This document shows positions 1 through 11,219 of a stretch of 64,000 nt of DNA, one piece after another; within the stretch, counting starts at the first letter, position 1, and every line of letters begins with the position of its first letter. The notes below the pieces were generated by a model. The model saw nothing but the letters and a program-made list of their open reading frames with translations. It ran no database searches and was not told the origin of the DNA. A program made the position numbers and the translations under genes. Source of the stretch: Echinococcus granulosus (Eukaryota > Platyhelminthes > Cestoda > Cyclophyllidea > Taeniidae); assembly GCF_000524195.1 (NCBI RefSeq), contig NW_020170386.1, positions 5,068 through 69,067 of the forward strand, written 5' to 3'.

Positions 1-1145
1 TGCCTCATAAAAGTGGAATTCGCATGATCGTGTTTCATTGGAAAGGGATAGCAGATTTAAGCGGCAATTCTTTCAATGAATAAGTATTTACAAGGGGCTT
101 TCTGTGGCTGTTTACTTTATAAGGCAACGGCTTTAGCTAATTTTGTGGATATTTTTTAGCGAAGGTGCAAGCCCTTAAGATGTAAAAATTTAAACCATTA
201 AAAATGAAGCCAAACTACTGTAAGGATAAGAGACTCTTCCCCCTGGAACGACTGTATATACTCCTACTAGAAGTTACCGGAAACCATCGTCTATAAAAAA
301 AACCAATTATTGGTGTACCAAAGCCACTACAAGACAAGAAATTCTAGAACTGCATTTAGTTTGCAAAGAAAATGATCTAAGAACGGAGACCTTGATGGCA
401 TCGGATGATACTTTTGGAACAAACCGTAGTTATTTTATATTTCAACGTACAGCCACATTTGATTCAGTATATATTTGAATATCAAATCATAAATTAGGCT
501 TCAATTTAGAAGTGCAGGTAATTTTAACATTTGTTCACTTAGGTTGTGGCATTTTTTTTGTTTTATTTTTTAGGGTTACCTAATGTTGACTCCAGTGCTG
601 AGGATAAATTGGTGTCTTCTGGTTGCACCTTCAGGCGCTGCGTATTGTTTGATTTTTAGTTTTTTGGTGTGGTTTATGCCTAGTGCACGATTGTATCTCC
701 TTCCCATTTAGAGTACAGTGTATTATGATTTTCCGAGCTCGCGGATACCATGCCTCTAGTCCACGTCCCTCTGCAATGTTATTTTTTCGGAAACGGGGGA
801 CTTGTCATTCATGGTGGGATATGCCCGGACTAGGCGAGATTTTTCTAACAGTTTTCACCACGATAAAGTGGCAGATTAAGTTGTCACTGTTTCTTGCGCC
901 TTATTCATCTAGTAGCGACCTCGGAATTGTTTCCCTACTTTCTTAATCTGTTAACCGTCGTTAGTTTGTAAAGTAATACTTAGGAAATTATCTGTTTCAT
1001 AGATGCCGTTTCGTTTAATTATTTGTGTATACTACTACCTAAGTGATAATATGAATATCTCGTGAAGCCCTTTTCTAGCCTCGGTGTTTTGATCATGTTT
1101 TAGTGGGAATAGTCCACTGAATCTCTGTTTTGTTTTATGCTACAG
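1..1145. other. Upstream intron or intergenic DNA, no gene recognised
   Basis: This is AT-rich DNA with only short open frames that do not look like coding sequence. The next exon begins at 1146 at a good acceptor (tgctacag) and is open from its first base, so the stretch is probably an intron of the coiled-coil gene. No upstream exon could be picked out by eye. Confidence 0.4.
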
Positions 1146-4100
1146 GATCTCCAACAGGAATATCACGCGCTGAAGATGCGCCTAGATATGATGAAGAAGA
1201 TGGAATTGGAATACCTCGAGGAGATAGAGGAGCTTAAAAGCATGGTTGACAGTTTGACGCATCAGTTGGAAGAGCGGCGCCATGATCCCCACCCAGAAAG
1301 CGCAGTTAATCTCACGCTTGACGCTAACAAGTCCACAGTTGAAATTGTTCAGCAGATCGACCAATTACAATCTGAGCTGGAACTCAGCGAAAAGAAAGTC
1401 ACAGATTTGGAATCGCAAAATGCTCTTCTTCGAGAACGCATTGATATTTTGGAACTTACGAAAGAAAGTGTACGTTAGGTATTATTTTGGTGGTTATTTA
1501 ATATTTAGTGGTGAATCATACATAATTTAGTTTAGAAGGCATCAGTTTGCTGTAATTAATGCCCATGTGAACTAATTTATCAACGTACCGCAGTGCGCAT
1601 TTGTGCATTCCAGATCTTTTGTTTAGTTTTCTCCCATGCTAGCCATCTTTACCTGTGGATGTCACTTTAAATACCATTATTTTAGGTTGTTTTCCACCCC
1701 GAATTTCTCAAGTACGCTTTTATTTTCAGACTACTCTTAACACTACTGTTGAAAATACTACAAATGAGCTCATTTCAGAAATTGATAGCCTTAAGACACG
1801 GCTGCTTTCTGAAGTATCCGAGAAAGACAGAATGCATATTTTGCTTGGAGAAAAAGAACAGGATTTGGCTGCCGCTAAATTTCAAATAAATGAATTACAA
1901 CTCACCGTTAAGGTTGGTTCATTTGCACTTGCATCTAATACTCCATTTTGATTTGTCAGTTACCGTTTTCTCAGGAGTCCATGTGTCTAAAATTCATTAA
2001 AAGTGGTTCTTCAAATCTAAAATTCCTGTGTCAACGGATAATTGTTTTGCATCGTCCTATTTGCTTTCAGCCACACTTCACTCGTAGAAAGATGCAGAAG
2101 TGGAGTTCGCCTTCTTTCGTAGCCTTAATTTGTCTATTGGTTGTTTCTTTTTACGTAAACATCATTACAATTATCCTCTTGCAGGTTTATAGTGCGTAAA
2201 TTCCGCGATAGGATGAGCCACAAGTTACTTTGACATGAATGCATTCGAACTTATCTCCGTTATTGAAACGGTCTATTTACTCCTACTTAAATGCTGCTAA
2301 CAGCCTGTTTTTGTCAACTAAAATTTACCTAATGAGGATGTAACTTGTTATAGCCCGTTATTTTGGCATGTCTCCTAAGGCTCAGAAAAAAATTGGCTAA
2401 TCAAACTGATGAGGTTTGAGTTGATAAGTCTATTACTAGGTTTTAATGTATGGGATTAGTTGTTCCAGTGTTACCTTCATTTAACTTGCATAAACCGTAT
2501 TTCAGAACCTGCGAGAAGAAATGTGTGACCTCAATACAGAATTGGAAGGTCTTAGGTTGCAGGCTGGCTCAATCAGTAATTCAAGGGGAAACTCACTTTT
2601 CTCCGAGGTAAGTTATTTACTAACATAGATGTTGAGGATCCGAGTAACAGGTCTTGCTTATGAAAAAGATTTGATTTTAATCAGATTCAACTATTTTATT
2701 CAAGTTTCGTTGCAGGAAATGAAACGGTTGGGGCTGTGTGGGAGTTAATTATACAACCTTGACTTTTTGTCTTTCGTTCTATTCTTACAAGATTGAGGAC
2801 CGTCGGCGTCGAGCTGAACTTTTAGTTAAGAAACAACAGATAATCATAGACGAACTCAAAAATGAGCTAAACTCTGTCCAATGCGAATCCCGGAAGAAAA
2901 TTGTAAGTCATCGTAAAGTACGATTATTGCTATACAGAGGCGTTGCTTTTAATTGGTTTACTGTCCCTCATGTATTTGTGCAATATTCCGTCACCCAATT
3001 GTCACCACAACCTTGGGTAGTGCTGTTTTTCGTGTAGTTGCAACTCCAGCGGGAGATCGAGTCCAATATAACCAAAGCGGACTCTGCACTGATCACTCAG
3101 CTCTACGCTGAAGTTGACCGTTTAAAAAAGGAAGTCTCGCGCCTCGAATCAATTCAAAATACAGGTCGTGATCAGCATGTAGGTACCTCGCTTATTTCTC
3201 TTGCATTGTTGGCCTCATCAGTTTACCATAACATTACATTACTCAGGGCTAAATAATAAAAGAATAAAATAATGAGATCACTTTCAATAGTGTGCTGATT
3301 ATTCTTCCGCCAAGAAGATCTCAGTTGCCTCTTCGTTGAATTGTTGAAAGGATTTTATTCGTTAGGCCACGAACATCGCGAGACATTGCGTACTTTTGTG
3401 TTAAATGTGTTATGCGTGGATCTGGACGGTGATGTAGCGTTTGTTCGAAAATGGAAACAAATGGAAATTTATGTGGGCCATGGAAGGTTTTAAAGGAAAC
3501 TAAAAACACGGGTGTTTCGGTTTATTATCCTTTGTTTCAGTTGACAGACCTTCGAGAAGCTGATCGGATGTCAACTGCATTCAGGCCGGATAATTCCAGT
3601 CACCACAATCTCATCAAAGCCCTAGAGTGGGTTTGGCACCAACTTTCCCACATTCTTCTAAAATCGAGCGTATTTATACTTTAGCTAAACCTACCAGTAT
3701 GGTGTGTTAGGGGCACGTTTGAATAGACATTAGTGTGATTTTATTAGCTCTTGACTACGAAGTTTTCGTCTAGTGTTAAATATTTTTTGAGTGGATTTAT
3801 GTTCCAAAAACGTGTCTTAGTAAGACTTGTATTATCAAGCACTAGGTCTATCAATTCATGAATAAGTTAAGTTTCCTAAAATGTTTTCCACCTGACATCC
3901 AATGTCAAAATCGGATCACTTAGTCTACGCAGATTGTGCTTTTTGATTTTACTCTTCCTGGCTAGACATTAGTGACAACCACCACATAGACTTTTACCTC
4001 TGAGTTCTTACTTTCCCCACTGTGTAGAGAAAGACTTTTGGATTATAAATGCAATGCGGAGAAGACGAAACAGGAGTTGGCTTCTTTGCGAGAACGGTTC

Positions 4101-4935
4101 ATGAAGGAGACACACATTCGTTATGACTTGAGTCGAGAACTTGCTCAACAACGCGCAGTAGCCCAACGCTTGTCTCAAGAACTTCAGTTACTTCATATCG
4201 CAAACAAAGGTATTTGAATAGTGCATACTGATTGTCGCAGAAAATTTAATTTGAAACACCTCCAGGGTTTTCATTGCCCTATCCATCTCTGTACCATTAA
4301 GTGTTGATTTCCTAGATGCGCTGCTTAGGTTTCGTTGCCTTGATTGTACTCTGAAGCCTTGCTAACCCTATATGATAGCAGGTAATGGCAATGGTGAATG
4401 TCAACTGCGTTTCCAAAGATGTCGGCAGCTTTAAGGTGTGTGGTGCGATAAATAAACATTTTAACGGGACATTCGTCAGAGCATGCATCTTTTTGTCGTG
4501 AAAAAGTGGTTCACCAAGATTCAGGATGTTCGTGTGTTCGAATTTGCGGTGGACTCTTATTGCTTCGTCACTAGAGAGACATAAACATGTTAAAGCTATT
4601 ATTGTAAATATTGAAGATTTTGCAGGGAATTTAGTAGGGGTACAATGTTTCTCATCGATTGTGTGCAGTTATTGCCAATGGCGTAATCGTATGTTGTCTG
4701 TCGTCAATGAAATTGAATGAAGTTCCCTTTCTAAAAGCTTTTCTTGTTAAGAATTGAATTTTCTTCTATAAAATTCTAATGATTAACCTTATTGATAGAA
4801 AACACGGAGAATTCGAAAGTCTTTCATGAGGATGGAGACACCGATTCAACAGAATTGTTGGGCAATGTGGAACAGGGTAATCCCTCCCTTGGACCTTCCG
4901 ATCTGCAGGAGAAGGTTGAATGCAACCATTCGTGA
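1146..4935 (+). CDS. Long coiled-coil protein, 3' part of gene (partial)
   Basis: Eight exons join in one frame: 1146-1469, 1730-1912, 2506-2607, 2792-2902, 3038-3178, 3541-3626, 4028-4209 and 4799-4935. They give about 420 residues. All junctions are GT-AG, and most fall between codons; the last two split a codon and still restore the frame. Almost the whole product is charged and heptad-rich (Glu, Lys, Gln, Leu), as in a parallel coiled coil. It starts with MRLDMMKKMELEYLEEIEEL-type sequence and turns acidic and Ser/Asp-rich in the last 45 residues. The stop at 4933 ends the last open exon, but a weaker donor at about 4916 could continue the gene. There is no start codon in the window. The family is not recognised: centrosomal, Golgi-tether and cytoskeletal coiled-coil proteins all look like this, so no function is given. 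The coding call is firm because eight neighbouring exons are compatible. Confidence 0.75.
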
Positions 4936-6811
4936 TTCAGAATATCTATGTTCACTACTATCTGAACGTCTTCTGCATTGATAACTATTCTTGAACTCAG
5001 CCATGAAGAAGTTTACCATTTTGATAAGTTTGTTATGGGAGCCTGTTGAAAAACTTGTCCTCAACCGGCGCAGTAGAAGCCATCCATTTCCAAGATTTTC
5101 TATCTATTGGGACAAATACCAATAGGGCATGGACGACAGACGAAGCCAACGTTACTATCTCATAAAATGTATGCTTATCCTCTTTCATCTGATGGCTTTA
5201 AATCTAATCGTGTCATCTCCATTGGAATTGACTTCAGTCATAGTATCATATTGCTTTCGTTTCGAAATTTTAGTGAAGCCTATGCAGGGAATTCAAGAGA
5301 GGGAGAGTGCATTTACACGTAGAGTATTAAAGGTGAATGCAAAGTGCTAAGTATCCCACCAAACGTCTCCGCTGGCCAATTATTTCCTTAACTGTGCCAG
5401 CATTGAGCCTTTCAAGATGTATTCATGTCAAAATTGTTTGGGGATTATTTATAGTCGCGTGTTTGAGTTGGTAAAATAAGTGCTTAAAGATTGATATTCA
5501 TTAATTATCTTGGCAATAGAGTCAATGCCTGTATTGTATAGCATTGCAAGCATGGACTTCTTCCGCCTTTTTGAGGTAGCTTATTTAAAGTAATCAAAGG
5601 CAACAATTTGCGGCGCAGGAGTCATTATCGAGCAAACGAAATTGTCACAGAGCCGATTTTACTTTGAAATCACCGTGAGAAGACATCTTCAATTTGACGG
5701 AGTATGCAAACCACAAGGCTTCGGCGTTAACAAGTTGATTATCTTAATCATTCAACTACTTGGAGTGAACCCCGAAATTCCGTATGATGTAGACACCATA
5801 TGTCATCAAAAGATTTAAGTGTGAATTAAGCAGTCAGAGGTATTTGGCAGCTCAATTGTGGTAAAACACGAATTTGAAGCGTGATGATAGGCCTGCTGCA
5901 AAATATTGGCAACGGAACAGAGCTGCAGACGTCAGTGATGCCCATTCGGCCATTTCAACGCGTGAAATGTGCCCGAGTTTTATTGAACCGATCTCCATGT
6001 GGTTTGCTGTAGTCTTTGTGCAGAAACATGCCAATTAACTATGGGGCAGGGCTACTTAATACTAACTTTTGTTCAGCTTAGCAGTTGACTTTAAACTAAA
6101 ATCGGATTTTGTAAACTGGTGCACACACGATGGGCTTTAACAACGCAGCAGCCCACTAGGGGAAGTCACCAACCGATAACAGAATCACGCACCACCTAGG
6201 TACGTCGAGTGCTAATCTCAGCCTCCTCAATTCGTTCGTGCCAAATACCTCATTCCACTTTGTAAGGTGTCATACCGTGTCTGTGCGAACCTAGCGTGTG
6301 CATCGCGGTACTTTACGCGCGTTAGTGCGACTCATCCACTTTTATTTCGCTTTGCATTATTACATTGTAACCTGTTTAATTAAACAAATTTATAGAACAC
6401 AAGTACACCTAATTGGGTTCACCCTGATAAATTAGAGATCTCACTTGACTGTGTCCTCGAAATACGGAACTTGAAGATCATCTCATGAAGACAGTTTACG
6501 CGAGCATTTAGTGCTGGGCCGCAATGTACTTCCCAATAGAATCCGCGTACAATTTGAATAATTGTAAAGAGGTTTATTTAAATGAAATCAAAAAGGTTAA
6601 AGTGGAGTCGGGACGCTTGGCAACAATCCCGAAGTAAATTACGTTTCTATTTTCTTAAGCATGTCTGTTTCTTCGATAACGTTGGCAATCTAAAAGGATA
6701 AAAAAGAGGCATTTAAATGCAGTTGGGTCTTACCAGCACCTGGTTAAGCACAGGCAAGTCTTCTGTTAAAGGGTAACGATTCACACCTTCGTAAAACAGC
6801 ACGGCAGTCAT
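4936..6811. other. Intergenic, no gene recognised
   Basis: Short open frames on both strands show no exon-like organisation. A more GC-rich patch at about 6120-6330 is not explained by any gene. The stretch separates the end of the + strand coiled-coil gene from the end of the - strand RING gene, so both genes finish here. Confidence 0.4.
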
Positions 6812-6817
6812 TTTATT
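6812..6817 (-). promoter_or_regulatory. Possible poly(A) signal of the RING/B-box gene
   Basis: AATAAA on the - strand, about 160 nt past the stop codon of the RING gene. This is a normal distance for a 3' untranslated region. The hexamer is common by chance in AT-rich DNA. Confidence 0.35.
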
Positions 6818-6973
6818 AACACATGCAATTCACCCGCATTTGAACTAATAAAGCGAAAATGTATGTGCCACACCTCATCACGGAATAAGATTACAAATGA
6901 AAATAACCTCAACTATTACTATCATATGCGTACCAATATAAACACTTACTATACCTCAGAATCAAAATTGCAC

Positions 6974-8664
6974 CTAGAGGAGAAGCATCTGAAAATCGCT
7001 TACAAATTTGTACGCCGGGTTTATTCTTAGATTTCTCAACGATATTTCACTTTGACTAGAGTTGCCACTTTTTTCGCGCGATTGAAATTCCTCAATATCT
7101 TTTTGAAGTTGAGTTATTTCCTTGTCCAATTGGACTAGTTCCTTTAAATCCTATAAAACGAAAAGTACGCAAATTCGTCCAGTCTTCTGCAATGGCATTA
7201 AACGGCTCATCTCTAGGTATGTTCATGCAGAATCCAAACACCCTTGCGGTTCAAGCTATTGCGAATATTAGAAATGCCCAAAAGGTGACAAATCCAGCTT
7301 CGAATGAGTTAAGTGAGCAGTAGTCGCAGCGCTTGTTGCTACACTCACTCCATAGGGTTAGCACCAAAATGGTGACCCACTTTCGATGCACATAGTTTCA
7401 TTATTTATAATTGGCGTAGTTAAGCTATAGTTTATCAATCGTACATATATCCTGCATTCCAGCGATACTCGGTCATGAAAAGCGCAGATGACAACTATTT
7501 GCGACTATCATTAGTAAGAAAATATCACCTACCCCCTTTTCAATAATTTCCGTGGACGCTGTAGAAAACGTCTCTATCCTCGCTATGAGGGAATCGATGT
7601 CCTCGATTTGAGCATTTAGATTGGGATTCGACATCTGTTCCACTTTATTCAGCATCGCTAAGCTTTTCTCACGCAAGTTATATATCTGCGTAACGAGCAG
7701 TTCGTGAGCTGCCCGCAATTCTCTAATAAGATTCTCCTTGGCACTACTAGCCTCGGACATTAATATTACAATTGATTCATTATGCTTTTCTAATTCCGGC
7801 GTTGTTACACTTATCAATTCGTCACATAACCGACGAACTTCCTCCCGAACCTAAAACACAAGAAATGCAGAATCACTGTAAAGTCAAAACTCGCTGGAGT
7901 CAAATTTCAACCGGATTTCAACATGACTGGTAAAGACAAGAAGTCGGCGTTTTGACTAAATACAACCCACGATATTTGTGTCGTTGCGTAGTGTCTTAAA
8001 CTAAGCACAAATAGACGAGACGGCCCGAAAAAAAACGGAAGAATCAGAAGGTAACTGCTATAATAACAGAAATCGAATGCAAAATGCTATTGTACTTTAA
8101 AATAAAAGGTCTGAGGCACATAAAAGGGTTGTATGGTGCCAGGTTTGTGTGAGTTCAATCACAGAAAAACGCTCCTTGATGAGTACTCATTTATTAACAC
8201 GTACAAAGTATTTTGGTGGTACTTGAAGCTTCGACAGTACTAATGCCTACCAATACACAATGATAATAAAGCTATGAAATGATAAATATATGAACGGAAA
8301 AGATGCAGATGGATCAATGTCTGATAGAGAATGAAGAAAAGTAGATCCATCAAACACACTTGTTATCGTATTTACAGTAATAAGATGTACCTGGGCGGTA
8401 TGCTTCGTCTGGCAATTGGAACAAATAGACCTAGAGCAGTGATCGCATTTGGCAAGAACTGCCGACAATCTACAATCGCCACAGAAGCTGCTGGAATCAG
8501 TTTGTGCACTGGCTACAATATCATCAAGTGTAAATGATTTCTTCAAATCCGCAAGAGAACATGATAGACGACAAATAGGACATTCCGCCCTCTTACGTAG
8601 CCAATCGGTTATACACTTTCGGCAAAAAGTGTGCATACAGGGTAGTGCACAGGGATCATCAAAC
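6974..8664 (-). CDS. TRIM-like RING finger / B-box / coiled-coil protein, N-terminus missing
   Basis: Three exons on the - strand join in frame: 8664-8391, 7850-7533 and 7150-6974 (stop). They give 256 residues. The first exon carries most of a C3HC4 RING finger: the metal ligands C, H, C, C, C, C are in PCMHTFCRKC and ECPIC. It then carries a B-box-like module with paired cysteines (CGDC, CDHC, CSNC, KH). The second and third exons encode a coiled coil ending in a short tail without a B30.2, NHL or FN3 domain. Known TRIM and RNF207-type proteins with this order are usually E3 ubiquitin ligases; that role is inferred here. The first RING cysteine pair (CxxC) must be in an upstream exon not found. 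A possible first exon, 8832-8785, reads MIQELSLLLSVNDIVQ and ends at a GT, but a microexon would still be needed to link the frames. If that exon is wrong, the gene could start much further upstream. Confidence 0.8.
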
Positions 8665-8832
8665 CTAGAAAGTATAAACAAACGCAGAAATTACAGGATG
8701 TAACTGCATCAAGTAAAACTTCGTCACCACATTGACAGGGGAAAAATACACATTTTGTGAAGAAAGAAGCCAATTAAGTGGTACCTGGACAATATCATTC
8801 ACTGAAAGCAACAAAGACAGCTCCTGTATCAT

Positions 8833-9694
8833 AAGATTTTACGTAGGAAGACAAAATACCATACCAATCGACCGAAATTTTTAGGGAAACTGTAGGAGAC
8901 CTATGAAATCTGGTGATATTTGACAGTATGTTTCTTACATAAATGCCGTTCATTGGATTGAATCAATAAAAAAAAGATAGTACTAACATGACACATTCGC
9001 AAAAAGCTCCAATACTACCTCGAACTACAAATGGAACAGTCCAACAAATCCGGCGATACGTAGGCCATCGAACACGACTAGAAGCCGCTAGAATTCTTGG
9101 GTAATTTAAAGGAATGAAACAACCAACTAAACATAAGATAAACTTCTAGTCAAAAATGCTTTACCAAACTTGTATTCACACTTATCTTTTTGCAAAATGC
9201 ATCCAAAGGTCTTCATTTCATTTCAGTTATTTTTTTAAAGTCAATACCTGACAAACCTGCCCCACCTCATCAAACGATTTTAGCAATTGTGGGTTTCTGA
9301 TAATCCTTTGCACCTTAATGTCGGGTTATCCGGTTTAGCTGCACGACTTATTGCGCGTACCATGCATTCCTAGCAAGTTGCGCTTTCCCCGAATGTGTTG
9401 ACCTTCTCCCCGCGACCATTGCCTTCCATCCATTTCTTTCATTAACCACTGCTTATAAGTCCTTAGGTGAGAATCAAAGGTCGTAGTCAACTTGGTAGTA
9501 TTACAGCTAATGCCGTAATGCGTACTTACTACCTTCCCAGCTTTTTCACCCGTGGAAAGTAAGCGGTTTTCCTAATCTCCTATGCTCCCTCCATTTCCAT
9601 ACCTCCGCATGTGTCCATCCCCACTATCCGTGAGCTGCTTGCACGCTGAACAATGTGAAATCATACTACTGAATAAATCAATCCACATTCATGC
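8833..9694. other. Intergenic or intron, no gene recognised
   Basis: No exon-like frame was found on either strand. This is where the missing 5' exon of the RING gene could lie. Several AC dinucleotides (minus-strand GT donors) were checked for an upstream CxxC-coding exon without success. Confidence 0.3.
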
Positions 9695-10833
9695 TCAAGC
9701 TCGCAATAGTACCACCCTGCCATTATTCAGGGGTTTATCCGGATGAATTTTGACGTCCTCAAGACGAACTCTCCAGGCCTTTGTTTCCCCAAAAGCTGCA
9801 AGCAACGCAACCCGCCGACGTGCTTCCTGCGGATTCGTCGTCGAAATACGCGGTCTGGTCGCCCTTGTACCAACTCATCTTCACCACAGCAGATATCCCC
9901 ACAGTAATGCGCGCCGAAAGAAACACCAGTAAAGGGGACTTCCCCCGAATACACGGCCTAATCAAGACCAACCACGGATCATAGATCCAGGAAGCCCATC
10001 CCATGCCGTCGATCAACCACTTCATCCCGTGGATCCAACTTGAGCAATGATTACGAAAGGCGCACACTAGGAGACAATGTTTGCGAACAAATCTATTTTT
10101 GTCTTTCCAATAGTGGCTGACAGTACTTAACTGTACTCTAAGGAGAATAATCCTGCACGCTGAAAAGGTTGCAAGAAGGTAAATGCATTCTTGGTTACAT
10201 ATAAAGTCAATAACGGTTAGAGGGGTGCAAGCGATATGATTAAAGCACAAATTGAATTAAACTACGAATTCACCTCCATTCACGAAAGCTGTGAGGTCGT
10301 CCTTCACTAAGCCCCACTTCGAGAGATACCTTCGACATTCGCACAAATTTTGCCCCCACAAAACAGTCTGTCGACATATCTTGACCCAAACGGGCTGTCC
10401 GGGGGTGAGGAGAAGGGGAAATTCCTGTGAGTCTGCGTTGAAGTTAGACCTTTGGTGATATTTCTCCAGTTTCTGACAATACCCACCGAAGCAAAACAGG
10501 CGACTAAAGTTGCCGAGCAAAGAGCACTGAATACCTGCAGGAGCAATTTTGCGGTGCAATTCTTCCACAACTTTTCAACAATTTCCCCGAAAATCTATTT
10601 TGCTGAACTTCTACGACTGTTTCAACGGTATTTATTGGTGGTATAGGCCCGTCTCCTACATCTCGACGGCTTATTTTCCGCTTTTTAAATCGATCCTCCT
10701 CCTCATCATCATCTCGATCAACTTCATCCATGTAATCCTCGTCTAGTTTTAGATAATATCAGGCAATCTCACACTCACACAGCCTCACTGCTCCCAATCC
10801 CAGAACAAAAAGAAAGACGACCTTCTCATTCAT
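9695..10833 (-). CDS. Possible small minus-strand gene with very short introns (unresolved)
   Basis: Several coding-like pieces occur on the - strand. At 10833-10779 a start codon opens a hydrophobic leader (MNEKVVFLFVLGLGAVRL) followed by a GTGAGT donor. A 36-nt intron (10778-10743) would join it in frame to an acidic then basic stretch (DEVDRDDDEEEDRFKKRK). Translation could instead start at the ATG at 10731. Further open frames occupy about 10570-10260. At 9874-9695 an open frame ends in AFGETKAWRVRLEDVKIHP, which loosely recalls the end of a PWWP fold (F-G-x-x-x-A-W). I could not join these into one protein or recognise a family. They could be one gene, two genes, a decayed gene or chance frames. 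The 33-nt intron in TFIIA-gamma in the same window makes tiny introns believable here. Confidence 0.3.
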
Positions 10834-11219
10834 TTTTGCACAGCGATTAAACGCTGCGTGTACCAACACCCACAGCAAAACCGTACCGCCAAACTGCATA
10901 GCCCGCCACCACAGATTAGACAGAGAAAGAACGCTAATAAGCACAACTAAAGTTACATTGTTTCATTCAATTTGGCCTGTATTTTGACAAAAATTCAACC
11001 ACTCAGGTTTAAAAGCTTCAGTGCCTTTCAAATATAAATACGCTTTAATTTGCAGGTTCGCAAATCAACTTTACCTTGCATAACACCAGTATCTAAGCAC
11101 GAACGAAGGAATTGGCTATTGCTTTGTGCTTCCGCCGTCTCCATTCTATACCTAATGTAAAATTATCCGCAGTGCCACCTCTCCTGCTGTTTCCTTTCGT
11201 TCAGAGGTATATTTTTTTG
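10834..11219. other. Intergenic, probable promoter region of 6PGD
   Basis: About 390 bases lie between the possible minus-strand start at 10833 and the proposed 6PGD start. No clear TATA or CCAAT arrangement was seen. If both gene starts are right, this would be a shared divergent promoter region. Confidence 0.3.
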
